Source of the DNA: Aquimarina brevivitae
GTDB taxonomy: Bacteria > Bacteroidota > Bacteroidia > Flavobacteriales > Flavobacteriaceae
Length of the DNA stretch: 64,000 nt
NCBI RefSeq assembly: GCF_004216895.1
Contig: NZ_SGXE01000001.1
Coordinates: 496,001-560,000 of the forward strand
Reading direction: 5' to 3'
Shown: piece by piece, positions 45,032 through 53,170 of the stretch
Position numbering within the stretch: position 1 is the stretch's first letter
Layout of the letters: the number at the start of each line of letters is the position of its first letter
Made by a program: the position numbers and the translations under genes
Notes under the pieces: generated by a model
Databases searched by the model: none
Told to the model about the DNA's origin: nothing
The model's input: the letters and a program-made list of their open reading frames with translations, nothing else

Positions 45032-45039
45032 TATTTTTG
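45032..45039 (+). promoter_or_regulatory. Candidate -7 box (TATTTTTG) for the flavin reductase gene
   Basis: TATTTTTG fits TANNTTTG and ends 17 bases before the ATG. No convincing -33 TTTG is visible. Confidence 0.38.
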
Positions 45040-45056
45040 CAAACAAAATTCATCTC

Positions 45057-46109
45057 ATGGCAGATTTTCATAACCTCACCATACACGAAATAACAAGACA
45101 GACACCTAGTGCTGTTACGATTAGCTTTGCCATACCAGCAGAGCTTAAAGAAAAGTTCACCTTTACACCAGGTCAATATATCACTTTACAACCCAAGGTA
45201 AATGGTGAAGCGATCCGTAGAGCTTACTCTATATGCTCTACGCCGACTGAAGACCTTTTGACCGTAGCTGTGAAAGAGGTGAAAGACGGAACCTTTTCTG
45301 TAATCGCTAATAATACACTAAAAGCTGGTGATGTCTTAGAAGTTCACCCACCCGAAGGTACTTTTTTATTGCCGACAAATCCGTCTTCGACTAAAACCTA
45401 TTGTGCCTTTGCCGCCGGTAGTGGAATTACACCGATTATGAGTATGATCAAAACCACTATGGAGCAAGAAAAACATAGTAGGTTTGTCTTAGTTTACGGG
45501 AATCAGTCCCTTTCTGAGACCATATTTGCTAAAGAGCTATTAAGTTTACAAGCTCAGTATCCTGATCGCTTATTTACCGAGTTCTTCTATAGTAGGTCCA
45601 GAGAAGAAGGTGCGCGTTTTGGTCGTATCGAAAAATCTACAGTAAATTATATCGTAAAAAATAAGTTTAAGGAGGAGCAGTTTGAAAATTTCTACCTGTG
45701 TGGACCAGAAGAAATGATAAATACGGTAAAGGAAACTTTATTGGAAAATGGTATTAGTAACGATAACATTCATTTTGAGTTATTTACCAGCAGTACTGAA
45801 ACTACGGAAATGGATGCTTCGCTTGAAGGGAAAACCGAAATTACGGTAATCGTTGATGATGAGGAATATTCTTTTGTAATGGATCAGAAAAAAACCATAC
45901 TAGATGCTTCTTTAGACAAGGACATCGACGCACCGTATTCTTGTCAAGGTGGAATTTGTAGCTCTTGTATCTGTAGAGTTACCGAAGGAACAGCAGTGAT
46001 GGAAAAAAATAGCATTCTAACCGATGGCGAGATTGCTGAAGGCCTAACACTGGCTTGCCAGGCACACCCAACCTCAGCAACAATTAAAATTGATTTTGAT
46101 GATGTGTAG
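45057..46109 (+). CDS. FAD/2Fe-2S oxidoreductase (PaaE/Hmp-like)
   Basis: The 350-residue protein has three modules in order: an FAD-binding barrel with RRAYSICST (about 52-60), an NAD(P)-binding domain with AAGSGITPIMSMI, and a C-terminal plant-type ferredoxin. The ferredoxin's cluster cysteines are Cys296, Cys301, Cys304 and Cys334. This is the layout of phenylacetyl-CoA epoxidase reductase PaaE and other electron-transfer reductases. No paaABCD genes are in the window, so it may serve another oxygenase or desaturase. It is monocistronic, with its own promoter. Confidence 0.9.
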   Translation: MADFHNLTIHEITRQTPSAVTISFAIPAELKEKFTFTPGQYITLQPKVNGEAIRRAYSICSTPTEDLLTVAVKEVKDGTFSVIANNTLKAGDVLEVHPPEGTFLLPTNPSSTKTYCAFAAGSGITPIMSMIKTTMEQEKHSRFVLVYGNQSLSETIFAKELLSLQAQYPDRLFTEFFYSRSREEGARFGRIEKSTVNYIVKNKFKEEQFENFYLCGPEEMINTVKETLLENGISNDNIHFELFTSSTETTEMDASLEGKTEITVIVDDEEYSFVMDQKKTILDASLDKDIDAPYSCQGGICSSCICRVTEGTAVMEKNSILTDGEIAEGLTLACQAHPTSATIKIDFDDV

Positions 46110-46242
46110 CTTTTAACGTTTGTAGGCTACATGTGTCTAATTATCAAAGAATCAACTTTATTATACGCTAAATATTAATATTGAATAAAGAAGAAATGCT
46201 AGCTTTTCATTTATTGACACCTACCTTAAAGTGATTGTAATT

Positions 46243-47013
46243 TTATCGTCGTAAAATATCTATTAAGTTAGAGTTTTGTTGGTATTTCATATACTCTTGA
46301 TGGGTTACAGTTTTACCTTCAATTGGCTTATTAATTTCTTCATTTTCTGGTTTTAAATTTATGCTATCGAATGCATATTTAAAAGCTCCGATATTCATTT
46401 CTAATACTAAGCCAGGTAGTCCATAAAACGCTTCAGGTCCATACTGATAAGGTAACTCTGGTGTGAACCAGACGGTTATCTTTTCCTCCATTATTTCTTT
46501 CGATCTAAAGTCAACAGCTTTTCGAACGGTCCTGGCTTTGAAGCATTTGAATTTACCAATCATTTTTGATTCTTCTAAAATGCTCCATTTTAGCGTATCC
46601 AGGCTACTTTCTATCAAAAAAAGTTTACCTGCATATTCATTTCGCCAAGATACTTTTTTGTTATTATGGTTAACATAAAAAATTTCTTCCTTCTTGGACT
46701 TTCTGGTTGGATTTCTTCTTTCAGACTGTAGGGTTAATTCATCATTCATATAAAAAATAGATTCTTTATCTGAAAATACCAACTTAAACTCAACCGGTTT
46801 ATTCCTGGACTTCATATTCTGATATATTCTTGCGGTAGCGCCAGCGACATAGTTTCCTAATGAATCCTTTTCTTCATATTTTGGTAATATTTTAAACTCA
46901 TTTATTCCTTTATAATAAATTACCCCTTTTATATCGTCTTGTCCGTATGTGTATAATGGATATGAGACAACTATAAACAATAACATTACAATTTTTAAAT
47001 TCAACGTTTTCAT
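46243..47013 (-). CDS. GLPGLI family secreted protein
   Basis: The 256-residue protein has a signal peptide (cleavage near TYGQ, residue 25). It contains the motif region that names the family, here YGLPGLVLEMN (about 202-212), preceded by the WFTPELPYQYGPEAFYG segment. GLPGLI proteins are common in Bacteroidota, often beside TonB-dependent receptors, and have no known activity. Here none of those receptors is nearby. The gene converges with the flavin reductase gene and follows a GT9 gene by 27 bases. Confidence 0.9.
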   Translation of the reverse strand: MKTLNLKIVMLLFIVVSYPLYTYGQDDIKGVIYYKGINEFKILPKYEEKDSLGNYVAGATARIYQNMKSRNKPVEFKLVFSDKESIFYMNDELTLQSERRNPTRKSKKEEIFYVNHNNKKVSWRNEYAGKLFLIESSLDTLKWSILEESKMIGKFKCFKARTVRKAVDFRSKEIMEEKITVWFTPELPYQYGPEAFYGLPGLVLEMNIGAFKYAFDSINLKPENEEINKPIEGKTVTHQEYMKYQQNSNLIDILRR

Positions 47014-47040
47014 AACTTCTTTTATTTAAAGGTAGCACCA

Positions 47041-48096
47041 CTAAATATTTTGCAATTTATCCACGATCAACTCAGGCGGTATAGTAGTCATCACATTTTC
47101 ATATCCCGGTGGAAATTTGTTACCATAAATCGAGGTTGGGATCTTATCGTATGTTACTAAATCCGGTAAAATAGCATTTTCATTGGGTTGACCAAAGGGC
47201 ATAAACCCAGCATACGGATGCGTCACGCCCCAAAGTGTAATCACGGGTATTCCAAACATAGCGGCTAAGTGGGCATTACCACTATCCATAGACAACATGA
47301 CATCCAAATTGCCAATAAGTTGCAGTTCTTCTTCAAAAGACAGTCGACCGACAATGGAAGTAACCGATTTATATTTGGAGGCTATATTGTTTAGCAGGTC
47401 CTTTTCTTGCTTTCCGCCGCCAAACAAAAAAATATCGTAGGTACCAAGTGCATCCAATTGCTCTATCACCTGAATCATTAAATCCAGCGGATAGCTTTTG
47501 CTTTGGTATTGGGCTAAGGGTGCTATACCTAACCATTTGCGCTGCGATGTACCTATTAGTTCATTAATCTTTGGTGTTAATGGAAGTTTTTTAGGAAACT
47601 GATGTGTGGTCAAATCAATTGCTAACCCTAATTTGGCAAATACATCCGCATACCGCTGATGCGTTGATTTGAGTTGTTTAAAATCTTTATTATCCGCTCG
47701 GGTCAATGCTTTTTTCTCGGCTCTGCCTTTGTCGATTTGTTCTACCTGAACACCTGTGAATTTAAAAAATGTTTTGAGAACATTAGATCGCAACACATTG
47801 TGCAGATCAGCTACGGCATTGATTTGTAGTTTTTTTAATTCTTTGTATAATCTTCTTAACCCCAGTACCCCCTTATGTCTACCATCAACATCAGCAACGT
47901 AAACTTCAACATTATCCAATGATGAAAAGATGGGTTTAAAAAATGCTCTGGTGAGTACTGTAATCTTTAGGTTAGGGTATGTAGCCACTAAAGTACGCAG
48001 CACCGGTACTGTCATTGCCACATCACCCATTGCCGATAATCTAATGACCAGTATATGGGCATCATTTGCAATTGGAGTACGAGCGGTAGCTGCCAT
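47041..48096 (-). CDS. Glycosyltransferase family 9 (heptosyltransferase-like)
   Basis: The 351-residue protein has a GT-B fold: an N-terminal IRLSAMGDVAMTVPVLRTL segment typical of ADP-heptose:LPS transferases and a C-terminal MDSGNAHLAAMFGIPVITLWG donor-binding motif. It should transfer a heptose or another sugar to the inner core or to a related glycan in the cytoplasm. It follows the DUF4254 gene across the structured repeat at 48129-48235. Confidence 0.9.
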   Translation of the reverse strand: MAATARTPIANDAHILVIRLSAMGDVAMTVPVLRTLVATYPNLKITVLTRAFFKPIFSSLDNVEVYVADVDGRHKGVLGLRRLYKELKKLQINAVADLHNVLRSNVLKTFFKFTGVQVEQIDKGRAEKKALTRADNKDFKQLKSTHQRYADVFAKLGLAIDLTTHQFPKKLPLTPKINELIGTSQRKWLGIAPLAQYQSKSYPLDLMIQVIEQLDALGTYDIFLFGGGKQEKDLLNNIASKYKSVTSIVGRLSFEEELQLIGNLDVMLSMDSGNAHLAAMFGIPVITLWGVTHPYAGFMPFGQPNENAILPDLVTYDKIPTSIYGNKFPPGYENVMTTIPPELIVDKLQNI

Positions 48097-48128
48097 AATA
48101 AAAAGGTAATTTGTTATCGATTTGTAAA

Positions 48129-48235
48129 ACCCGCGTTAGGGGTAGAGCGGATACCCCGCCAACCCATATATGGGTGCGGCGTATGAGCGATGACCCGACC
48201 CCTATACCGATCCTAATCCGTATAGGGGTAACGCC
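48129..48235. repeat. GC-rich structured intergenic element
   Basis: About 107 bases, clearly more GC-rich than the surroundings, contain three stem-loops. GGGGTA (48139-48144) pairs with TACCCC (48152-48157). A perfect 14-base palindrome ACCCATATATGGGT lies at 48162-48175. ACCCCTATAC (48198-48207) pairs with GTATAGGGGT (48220-48229). The element is bounded by GCGTTA in inverted orientation (48133-48138 and complement of 48229-48234). It looks like a REP-type repeat of the kind moved by REP-associated transposases; no second copy was noticed in this window. Confidence 0.75.
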
Positions 48236-48239
48236 CTTA

Positions 48240-48848
48240 TTATTTTTCGCCTCGTAGTACAGGATTAAGTTCATCGTCGTTATACATTTTCATCTGTTTA
48301 TAGACTTTCATGTATTTATCACCATTCGCTATATCATCGAGTAGTGTTTCGATCGCCTTGGATAGGTCCACTTGTTGTTCTAATAATACATTCAGCTTGT
48401 TTTGGCAAGCTGCCTTGTGCGTATCCGTAGCGTCTTCTCTTATCGTTTCCTCGCGCATGTGATACACTTTAAGCGCTAAAATTGATAACCTGTCAATACC
48501 CCAAGCTGGACTTTCGGTATTTAAAGTAGCCTCTGGTTTTGGCACTACGTCTTTAAATTTTTCCAAGAAATAACTATCGATATACTCTACCGTATCGGTA
48601 CGGTCTTGATTAGAGGCATCAATCTTACGTTTTAGTTCTAATGCCGCTACTGGATCGATATCCGGGTCTCTAATGATATCCTCGTAATGCCATTGTACGG
48701 TGTCAATCCAGCATTTGCGATACAACAAATGCTCTATGGTTTGTGTTTTGCTGTCATAAGGATTAGAAAACTCCTGATCCACACTATCAATAACGTGGTA
48801 CAGTTCAATCACCTCCTTGAAAATTTTATTTGCTTTATCCGTGAACAT
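48240..48848 (-). CDS. DUF4254 protein
   Basis: The 202-residue soluble helical protein matches DUF4254, with the segment IEHLLYRKCWIDTVQWHYEDI and a conserved KRKIDASNQDRTD. The family is known from Bacteroidota next to GT9 glycosyltransferases, as here, so a role in LPS core or glycan assembly is likely but unproven. The ATG lies 7 bases after the adenine methylase stop. The stop borders the GC-rich repeat. Confidence 0.85.
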   Translation of the reverse strand: MFTDKANKIFKEVIELYHVIDSVDQEFSNPYDSKTQTIEHLLYRKCWIDTVQWHYEDIIRDPDIDPVAALELKRKIDASNQDRTDTVEYIDSYFLEKFKDVVPKPEATLNTESPAWGIDRLSILALKVYHMREETIREDATDTHKAACQNKLNVLLEQQVDLSKAIETLLDDIANGDKYMKVYKQMKMYNDDELNPVLRGEK

Positions 48849-48855
48849 GCTTTTA

Positions 48856-49851
48856 TTATTTTTCTAAAATGTGTAAATATTCTTTAGTTACTGTGGCTTT
48901 ATGATTACGATTTTCAGTCTTATCTGCTTTAAATCTTTGATACGCTGTGGTACTTAAATCATACTTGCCATATTTTTTTAAAATCCTTTTAATTTCTTCG
49001 GCACTCATCAAGCCTTCGTTATTATAACTCAAAAAAATGTAGTCAAACTTAGCTTCTTTGATTAGGTTTTCAAAAGAAGCAGCTACCTCTCCTTTTTTAC
49101 AATATGTTGATCTGTTATAGGATCGTAAACCTGTTTTGCCAGCTGGTACAAAGGTATCATATTTTGCGATAGTATTTAGCATATGATAGTTAGCTCCATA
49201 TTGCCTGGCATTATAGGGTGGATCTAAGTATAAAATGTCTCCTTCAATGTTTTTAATAAGGGTATTACTATCCTGATTATATACCTTATGTGCGTTTTGA
49301 GTGATCTCAAAGTTAGCGGGTTGAAGTTCCAATGATTTTTGCGCCGTTTTTTTCAGATTTTTTAAAAATGCGCCATACACTGAAGCTGTATTGGCCACTT
49401 TATCGGCACTCTCCAATAAAGATGCCAATAAGAAATAGTACATAGAGTCATCTATAGTATTTGATTGGTGCCACGTCTCTATTTGTGCTCTGATGGCATC
49501 TATTTTTTTGCCATTATCATCACTAAAATACTGTCGATTGGAACCGCTTCCTTTGCAATAATTACTAAAGATAAAGCCCGCTCTTCCCTCCAATTGATTT
49601 AATTGATCAATATACTGCTGGGCATTGAGCTCCTTATGATTTTCAATGTAGTTTTTGTTAAGTATATAGCTGTAGTATTCTAGATCATTGGCAATTATCG
49701 TCTTTGCTTCTGGTTTAAAAGTTCTACCCACAATTCCAGTTCCTGCGAACAAGTCACAAAAAACCTTATCCGACAGGTCTTCTCCTACTGTTTGATGTAC
49801 AGTCGACGCAATAAAAGTTGATAATTTATATTTAGAACCAATATAGTTCAC
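48856..49851 (-). CDS. D12-class N6-adenine DNA methyltransferase
   Basis: The 331-residue protein starts NYIGSKYKL, has the SAM-binding FAGTGIVG at 35-42 and the catalytic DPPY at 210-213, and keeps the order of the D12 (Dam-like) class of N6-adenine methyltransferases. The start is GTG (49849-49851) with an in-frame stop immediately upstream, and no ATG is available before the first motif. It follows a candidate nuclease gene by 6 bases and precedes DUF4254 by 7. As a modification enzyme it would protect host sites or regulate gene expression. Confidence 0.9.
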   Translation of the reverse strand: MNYIGSKYKLSTFIASTVHQTVGEDLSDKVFCDLFAGTGIVGRTFKPEAKTIIANDLEYYSYILNKNYIENHKELNAQQYIDQLNQLEGRAGFIFSNYCKGSGSNRQYFSDDNGKKIDAIRAQIETWHQSNTIDDSMYYFLLASLLESADKVANTASVYGAFLKNLKKTAQKSLELQPANFEITQNAHKVYNQDSNTLIKNIEGDILYLDPPYNARQYGANYHMLNTIAKYDTFVPAGKTGLRSYNRSTYCKKGEVAASFENLIKEAKFDYIFLSYNNEGLMSAEEIKRILKKYGKYDLSTTAYQRFKADKTENRNHKATVTKEYLHILEK

Positions 49852-49857
49852 TTAGGG

Positions 49858-50496
49858 TTATTTTATAGCCCAAATCAATCCTGCATAGGTAACCTTATGC
49901 GGTTGCAACTGGAGCTTTGTTAATTTGGCGTCGTCAAATTTAGTAACATATGTGGAAATAATGTCTTTTAACCAGCTAATTTCTGATTTTAGTTTCCAGT
50001 GCTCGCCATTGTTGGCGTATACCACAATAAAAAGCCGATTATCGAAATGCCTGCGCTGCTGGTTACTTTGATGTGTATACAACCATTGTATTAAATCTTT
50101 TGGATTATTCTTAGCATAATTTAAACTATGCTTGTACCGATTTGGAAATCTGGTGGTTTTATGATCAAATTTTATTCCTTGTAGGGCAAAATCCACTAAT
50201 CGGTCTTTTCTATTTTTCTGAGGTACTACCTGAGGTAATTCTGAAAAAATAAACTCCACTGCTACAGCACTCCAGAAGTTGTACCAACGATTTATCGTAT
50301 AATAAAAAAACTCTTTTTTATCCAATTGATTATCGGATACCCCTTTAGCAATTTGGGGAATCAGAGCATCCCAATATTTTGTTTGGTAAATGAAATTGCT
50401 ATACGAGTCCCAGAGATCATTTTGTTTTCGATACCAAACATACTTATAGGCAAGCCTTTTTTTAAGTTCTATTTCGATATCGGTAAGGCAAAGCAT
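49858..50496 (-). CDS. Candidate restriction endonuclease (PD-(D/E)XK-like)
   Basis: The 212-residue soluble protein has no certain family match. Around residues 78-115 the order Glu81, Asp102, then Asp111-His-Lys113 (IKFDHKTT) fits the acid...D...(D/E)xK core of PD-(D/E)XK nucleases. The following TRFPNRY and the many aromatic residues resemble small type II restriction enzymes. It lies directly upstream of an adenine methylase gene, as in a type II restriction-modification pair. The catalytic reading is from spacing alone, and a non-nuclease role remains possible. Confidence 0.6.
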   Translation of the reverse strand: MLCLTDIEIELKKRLAYKYVWYRKQNDLWDSYSNFIYQTKYWDALIPQIAKGVSDNQLDKKEFFYYTINRWYNFWSAVAVEFIFSELPQVVPQKNRKDRLVDFALQGIKFDHKTTRFPNRYKHSLNYAKNNPKDLIQWLYTHQSNQQRRHFDNRLFIVVYANNGEHWKLKSEISWLKDIISTYVTKFDDAKLTKLQLQPHKVTYAGLIWAIK

Positions 50497-50498
50497 TT

Positions 50499-51419
50499 TT
50501 AAAATAACAATAAAAGAAAAGGCAAAATGAATAGTACCCAGATATTAATTTCTTTGACTATGTCGTTAAGGTCTGTTTCAAAATAGGTAGTGGATATCAA
50601 CGCTAATGGACAAACCAAAAAATAAAGCTCTGAAATTTCTCTTTTTGCCGACAGCACCACGACACATATTCCGATTATTAACTGAGCTATAATTAAACGT
50701 AATACTGATTTGACCAAGGCTGGCTTACGTCGAAACCTAGCCATATACACAAACAAAAAGAAAACCCCACTTATCATCAGTACACCAACGCTAAATATAC
50801 TCCGTGGATTTTGGTAACCCGAAAAGTCAATAGATAATTGTGTGATGTACTCATTATGCGGAATTAAGGTATCCTGAAATAGCAGATACAAACAGGTAGT
50901 GAGAATGTAAACGGTAGCAAAACCAACGATGGGAATGATCCAATGCCGATAATTTCTTCGAGCAAAAAAAGCAATCGCCAAATAGATTAACGCAAAAAAT
51001 AAAATACTCCAAAAATAGGTAAAGGTCGCCAAAGCTATTAATATGGAGGCATCGAAGATTTTACTTTTCGTTCTTTTTTCATTTCTCAGGCTTAATAAGC
51101 TTCGTAACGCTAACATAATGAATAAATTCGCAAGTAAAACATCCACAGCTATTAAACCGGTAGGTATCGTGGCGCTAAAAAATGCGAATAAAAAAAGGGC
51201 GTAACTATTGGGCCGTGTCAGTTCATTACGCTGTAAGACATTAAATAATACCAAGGGTGTGGCCAAATACACTAATAGACCAGCTATAGATAGTAAAATA
51301 CTTGTATTTTGGAAGTTGGCATTGGCCAGGTAATGTGCCATAGTGTATACCAAAATCATATAGAGACCAATAAAAACAAAGTTTATGGGTTTGGATTTAT
51401 TAAAAAAGCTTGATAACAC
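50499..51419 (-). CDS. DUF6427 membrane protein
   Basis: The 306-residue protein has about eight membrane segments and begins LSSFFNKSKPINFVFIG, the start I know from the flavobacterial DUF6427 family. The start codon is GTG (51417-51419). Function is unknown; the multi-helix plan is reminiscent of membrane proteins of envelope assembly. It lies 2 bases upstream of the candidate nuclease gene and diverges from DUF6341 across 102 bases. Confidence 0.8.
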   Translation of the reverse strand: MLSSFFNKSKPINFVFIGLYMILVYTMAHYLANANFQNTSILLSIAGLLVYLATPLVLFNVLQRNELTRPNSYALFLFAFFSATIPTGLIAVDVLLANLFIMLALRSLLSLRNEKRTKSKIFDASILIALATFTYFWSILFFALIYLAIAFFARRNYRHWIIPIVGFATVYILTTCLYLLFQDTLIPHNEYITQLSIDFSGYQNPRSIFSVGVLMISGVFFLFVYMARFRRKPALVKSVLRLIIAQLIIGICVVVLSAKREISELYFLVCPLALISTTYFETDLNDIVKEINIWVLFILPFLLLLF

Positions 51420-51521
51420 TACTATTTTTTATATTTTTGTCGTTAGAAATGAATTAAAACGAAATTAACAAAAAGTTTTGTGTTAACTAACTGAAACTTT
51501 TGATTATATAATAAAACTGAT

Positions 51522-51752
51522 ATGAAAGAATTTTTTGAGTCAATAGAATCTCTTTTTGTGGATGTATTGTTTGCTCCACTTGACTATTTAAGAGCATTAG
51601 AGCTAGAGAGCTGGAGTGCAGCTAATATTATTAACTGGCTGTTTATGTTAATTGGTTTTGCTGCTTTCTTTTATTGGATGAAAGAACTTAAGAAGTTTAA
51701 TGATAATAATGAAGAAGACAGAGATCCAACGGCTCATTCATTCTTGAACTAA
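51522..51752 (+). CDS. DUF6341 small membrane protein
   Basis: The 76-residue protein has an amphipathic start, a membrane segment near 37-53 (INWLFMLIGFAAFFYWM) and a polar tail. It matches the flavobacterial family DUF6341, which older annotations call uracil phosphoribosyltransferase without basis. It is divergent from DUF6427, a pairing I associate with these families, and ends at a bidirectional terminator shared with purD. Confidence 0.75.
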   Translation: MKEFFESIESLFVDVLFAPLDYLRALELESWSAANIINWLFMLIGFAAFFYWMKELKKFNDNNEEDRDPTAHSFLN

Positions 51753-51774
51753 TTGAAGAAGTAATTCTTAAAAA

Positions 51775-51800
51775 AAATGCCCTAACGAATTAGGGCATTT
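51775..51800. terminator. Bidirectional intrinsic terminator between DUF6341 and purD
   Basis: The 11-base arm at 51775-51785 pairs perfectly with 51790-51800 around the tetraloop CGAA. A-rich sequence precedes it and T-rich sequence follows, so it works on both strands for the convergent genes. Confidence 0.92.
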
Positions 51801-51809
51801 TTTTATTGA

Positions 51810-53081
51810 TTAAAGATCAAATCCAAGATCTTTTCTGTAGTACATTCCCTCAAAATCTAGTTGCTCTACATTTTGATAGGATTTATGTAATGCATCTTTG
51901 AAGTTATCGCTAAAAGAAGTGATAGCAATCACCCTACCACCATTAGTCAATACCTTATCATTTTTTAAAGTAGTCCCTGCGTGAAAAACTAAGGAATCTT
52001 TAATGGCTTCGATGCCTTTTATTTCCTTCCCTTTTTCGTAAGCTTCTGGATATCCCCCGGATACTACCATAACCGTAGCAGCAGCTCTTTCATCAATGTC
52101 TATAGTTACTTTATCTAAGTTTTGTGAATCTAATTGCTTAAAAAGCGTCACCAAATCTGTTTTAATTCTAGGAAGCACCACTTCTGTTTCAGGATCCCCC
52201 ATACGTACATTGTACTCAATTACCATTGGGTCATTACCCACTTTAATTAATCCTATAAAAATGAATCCTTTGTATTCAATATTTTCCTTGGCTAAGCCAG
52301 CAACGGTTGGTTTTACGATTCGCTCCTCTATCTTTTCCATAAAAGAAGCATCCGCGAATGGAACCGGTGAAATAGCACCCATTCCTCCTGTGTTTAAACC
52401 TGTATCGCCTTCTCCAATACGTTTATAATCCTTTGCTGTTGGTAGTATTTTATAATTTTTTCCATCGGTTAGTACAAATACACTTAACTCTATACCATCC
52501 AGAAATTCTTCAATGACCACCTTCGCACTTGCTTCGCCGAACTTTTTGTTGGTTAACATATCCTCTAAGGCTTCCTGCGCTTTTGTAAGGTCATTAATAA
52601 TAAGGACCCCTTTACCAGCTGCTAATCCATCAGCTTTTAATACATATGGTGGAGTAAGCGTTTTTAGAAAATCCTTTCCCGCCCCCAATGATTCTGCGGT
52701 GAAGCTTTGGTATGCTGCCGTTGGAATGTCGTATAAAGACATAAACTCTTTAGCACGTTCTTTACTGCCTTCTAAAAGTGCACCCTTTTTTGAAGGTCCT
52801 ATCACATTGATGTGTGCTAAAGTTTCATCCTGTTTAAAGAAATCATAAATACCGTTGACCAAAGGATCCTCTGGACCGACCACCACCATTTCAATAGCGT
52901 GCTCAAGTACTAAGGCTTTGATGGCTTCAAAATCGTTTACAGATACCGCTACATTTGTTGCGATCTGAGCTGTGCCCGCATTACCTGGTGCAACAAATAA
53001 TTGATTGCAAAATTCACTTGATTTTAGTTTATGAGCAAATGTATGTTCTCTTCCTCCGGATCCTAAGATTAAAATATTCAT
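51810..53081 (-). CDS. purD: Phosphoribosylamine-glycine ligase
   Basis: The 423-residue ATP-grasp enzyme starts at ATG 53079-53081 (MNILILGSGGREH); an upstream Met would add eleven residues before the normal start. Motifs include GPEDPLVNGI, KADGLAAGKGV, the EEFLDGIELSVFVLTDG segment and MGDPETEVVLPR. It joins glycine to phosphoribosylamine in purine synthesis (step 2). It stands outside any pur operon here, next to envelope genes. Confidence 0.97.
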   Translation of the reverse strand: MNILILGSGGREHTFAHKLKSSEFCNQLFVAPGNAGTAQIATNVAVSVNDFEAIKALVLEHAIEMVVVGPEDPLVNGIYDFFKQDETLAHINVIGPSKKGALLEGSKERAKEFMSLYDIPTAAYQSFTAESLGAGKDFLKTLTPPYVLKADGLAAGKGVLIINDLTKAQEALEDMLTNKKFGEASAKVVIEEFLDGIELSVFVLTDGKNYKILPTAKDYKRIGEGDTGLNTGGMGAISPVPFADASFMEKIEERIVKPTVAGLAKENIEYKGFIFIGLIKVGNDPMVIEYNVRMGDPETEVVLPRIKTDLVTLFKQLDSQNLDKVTIDIDERAAATVMVVSGGYPEAYEKGKEIKGIEAIKDSLVFHAGTTLKNDKVLTNGGRVIAITSFSDNFKDALHKSYQNVEQLDFEGMYYRKDLGFDL

Positions 53082-53170
53082 AGACTTTAGTGTTGCTTTA
53101 ATTAGAGGCTTCAAAAATACTTTTTTCGCTTCGGTAATGCTAATATGATGGACTAAAAGTACGGGGTGGC

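Noticed and set aside
46110-46242. Possible stem between the flavin reductase and GLPGLI genes
   Set aside because: Only a weak TGTAGC/GCTACA pairing and no T-run; too short to support.
48062-48274. 70-codon open frame across the GC-rich repeat
   Set aside because: It overlaps the ends of two well-supported genes, and its protein is mostly the translated hairpins. The element itself is the better explanation.
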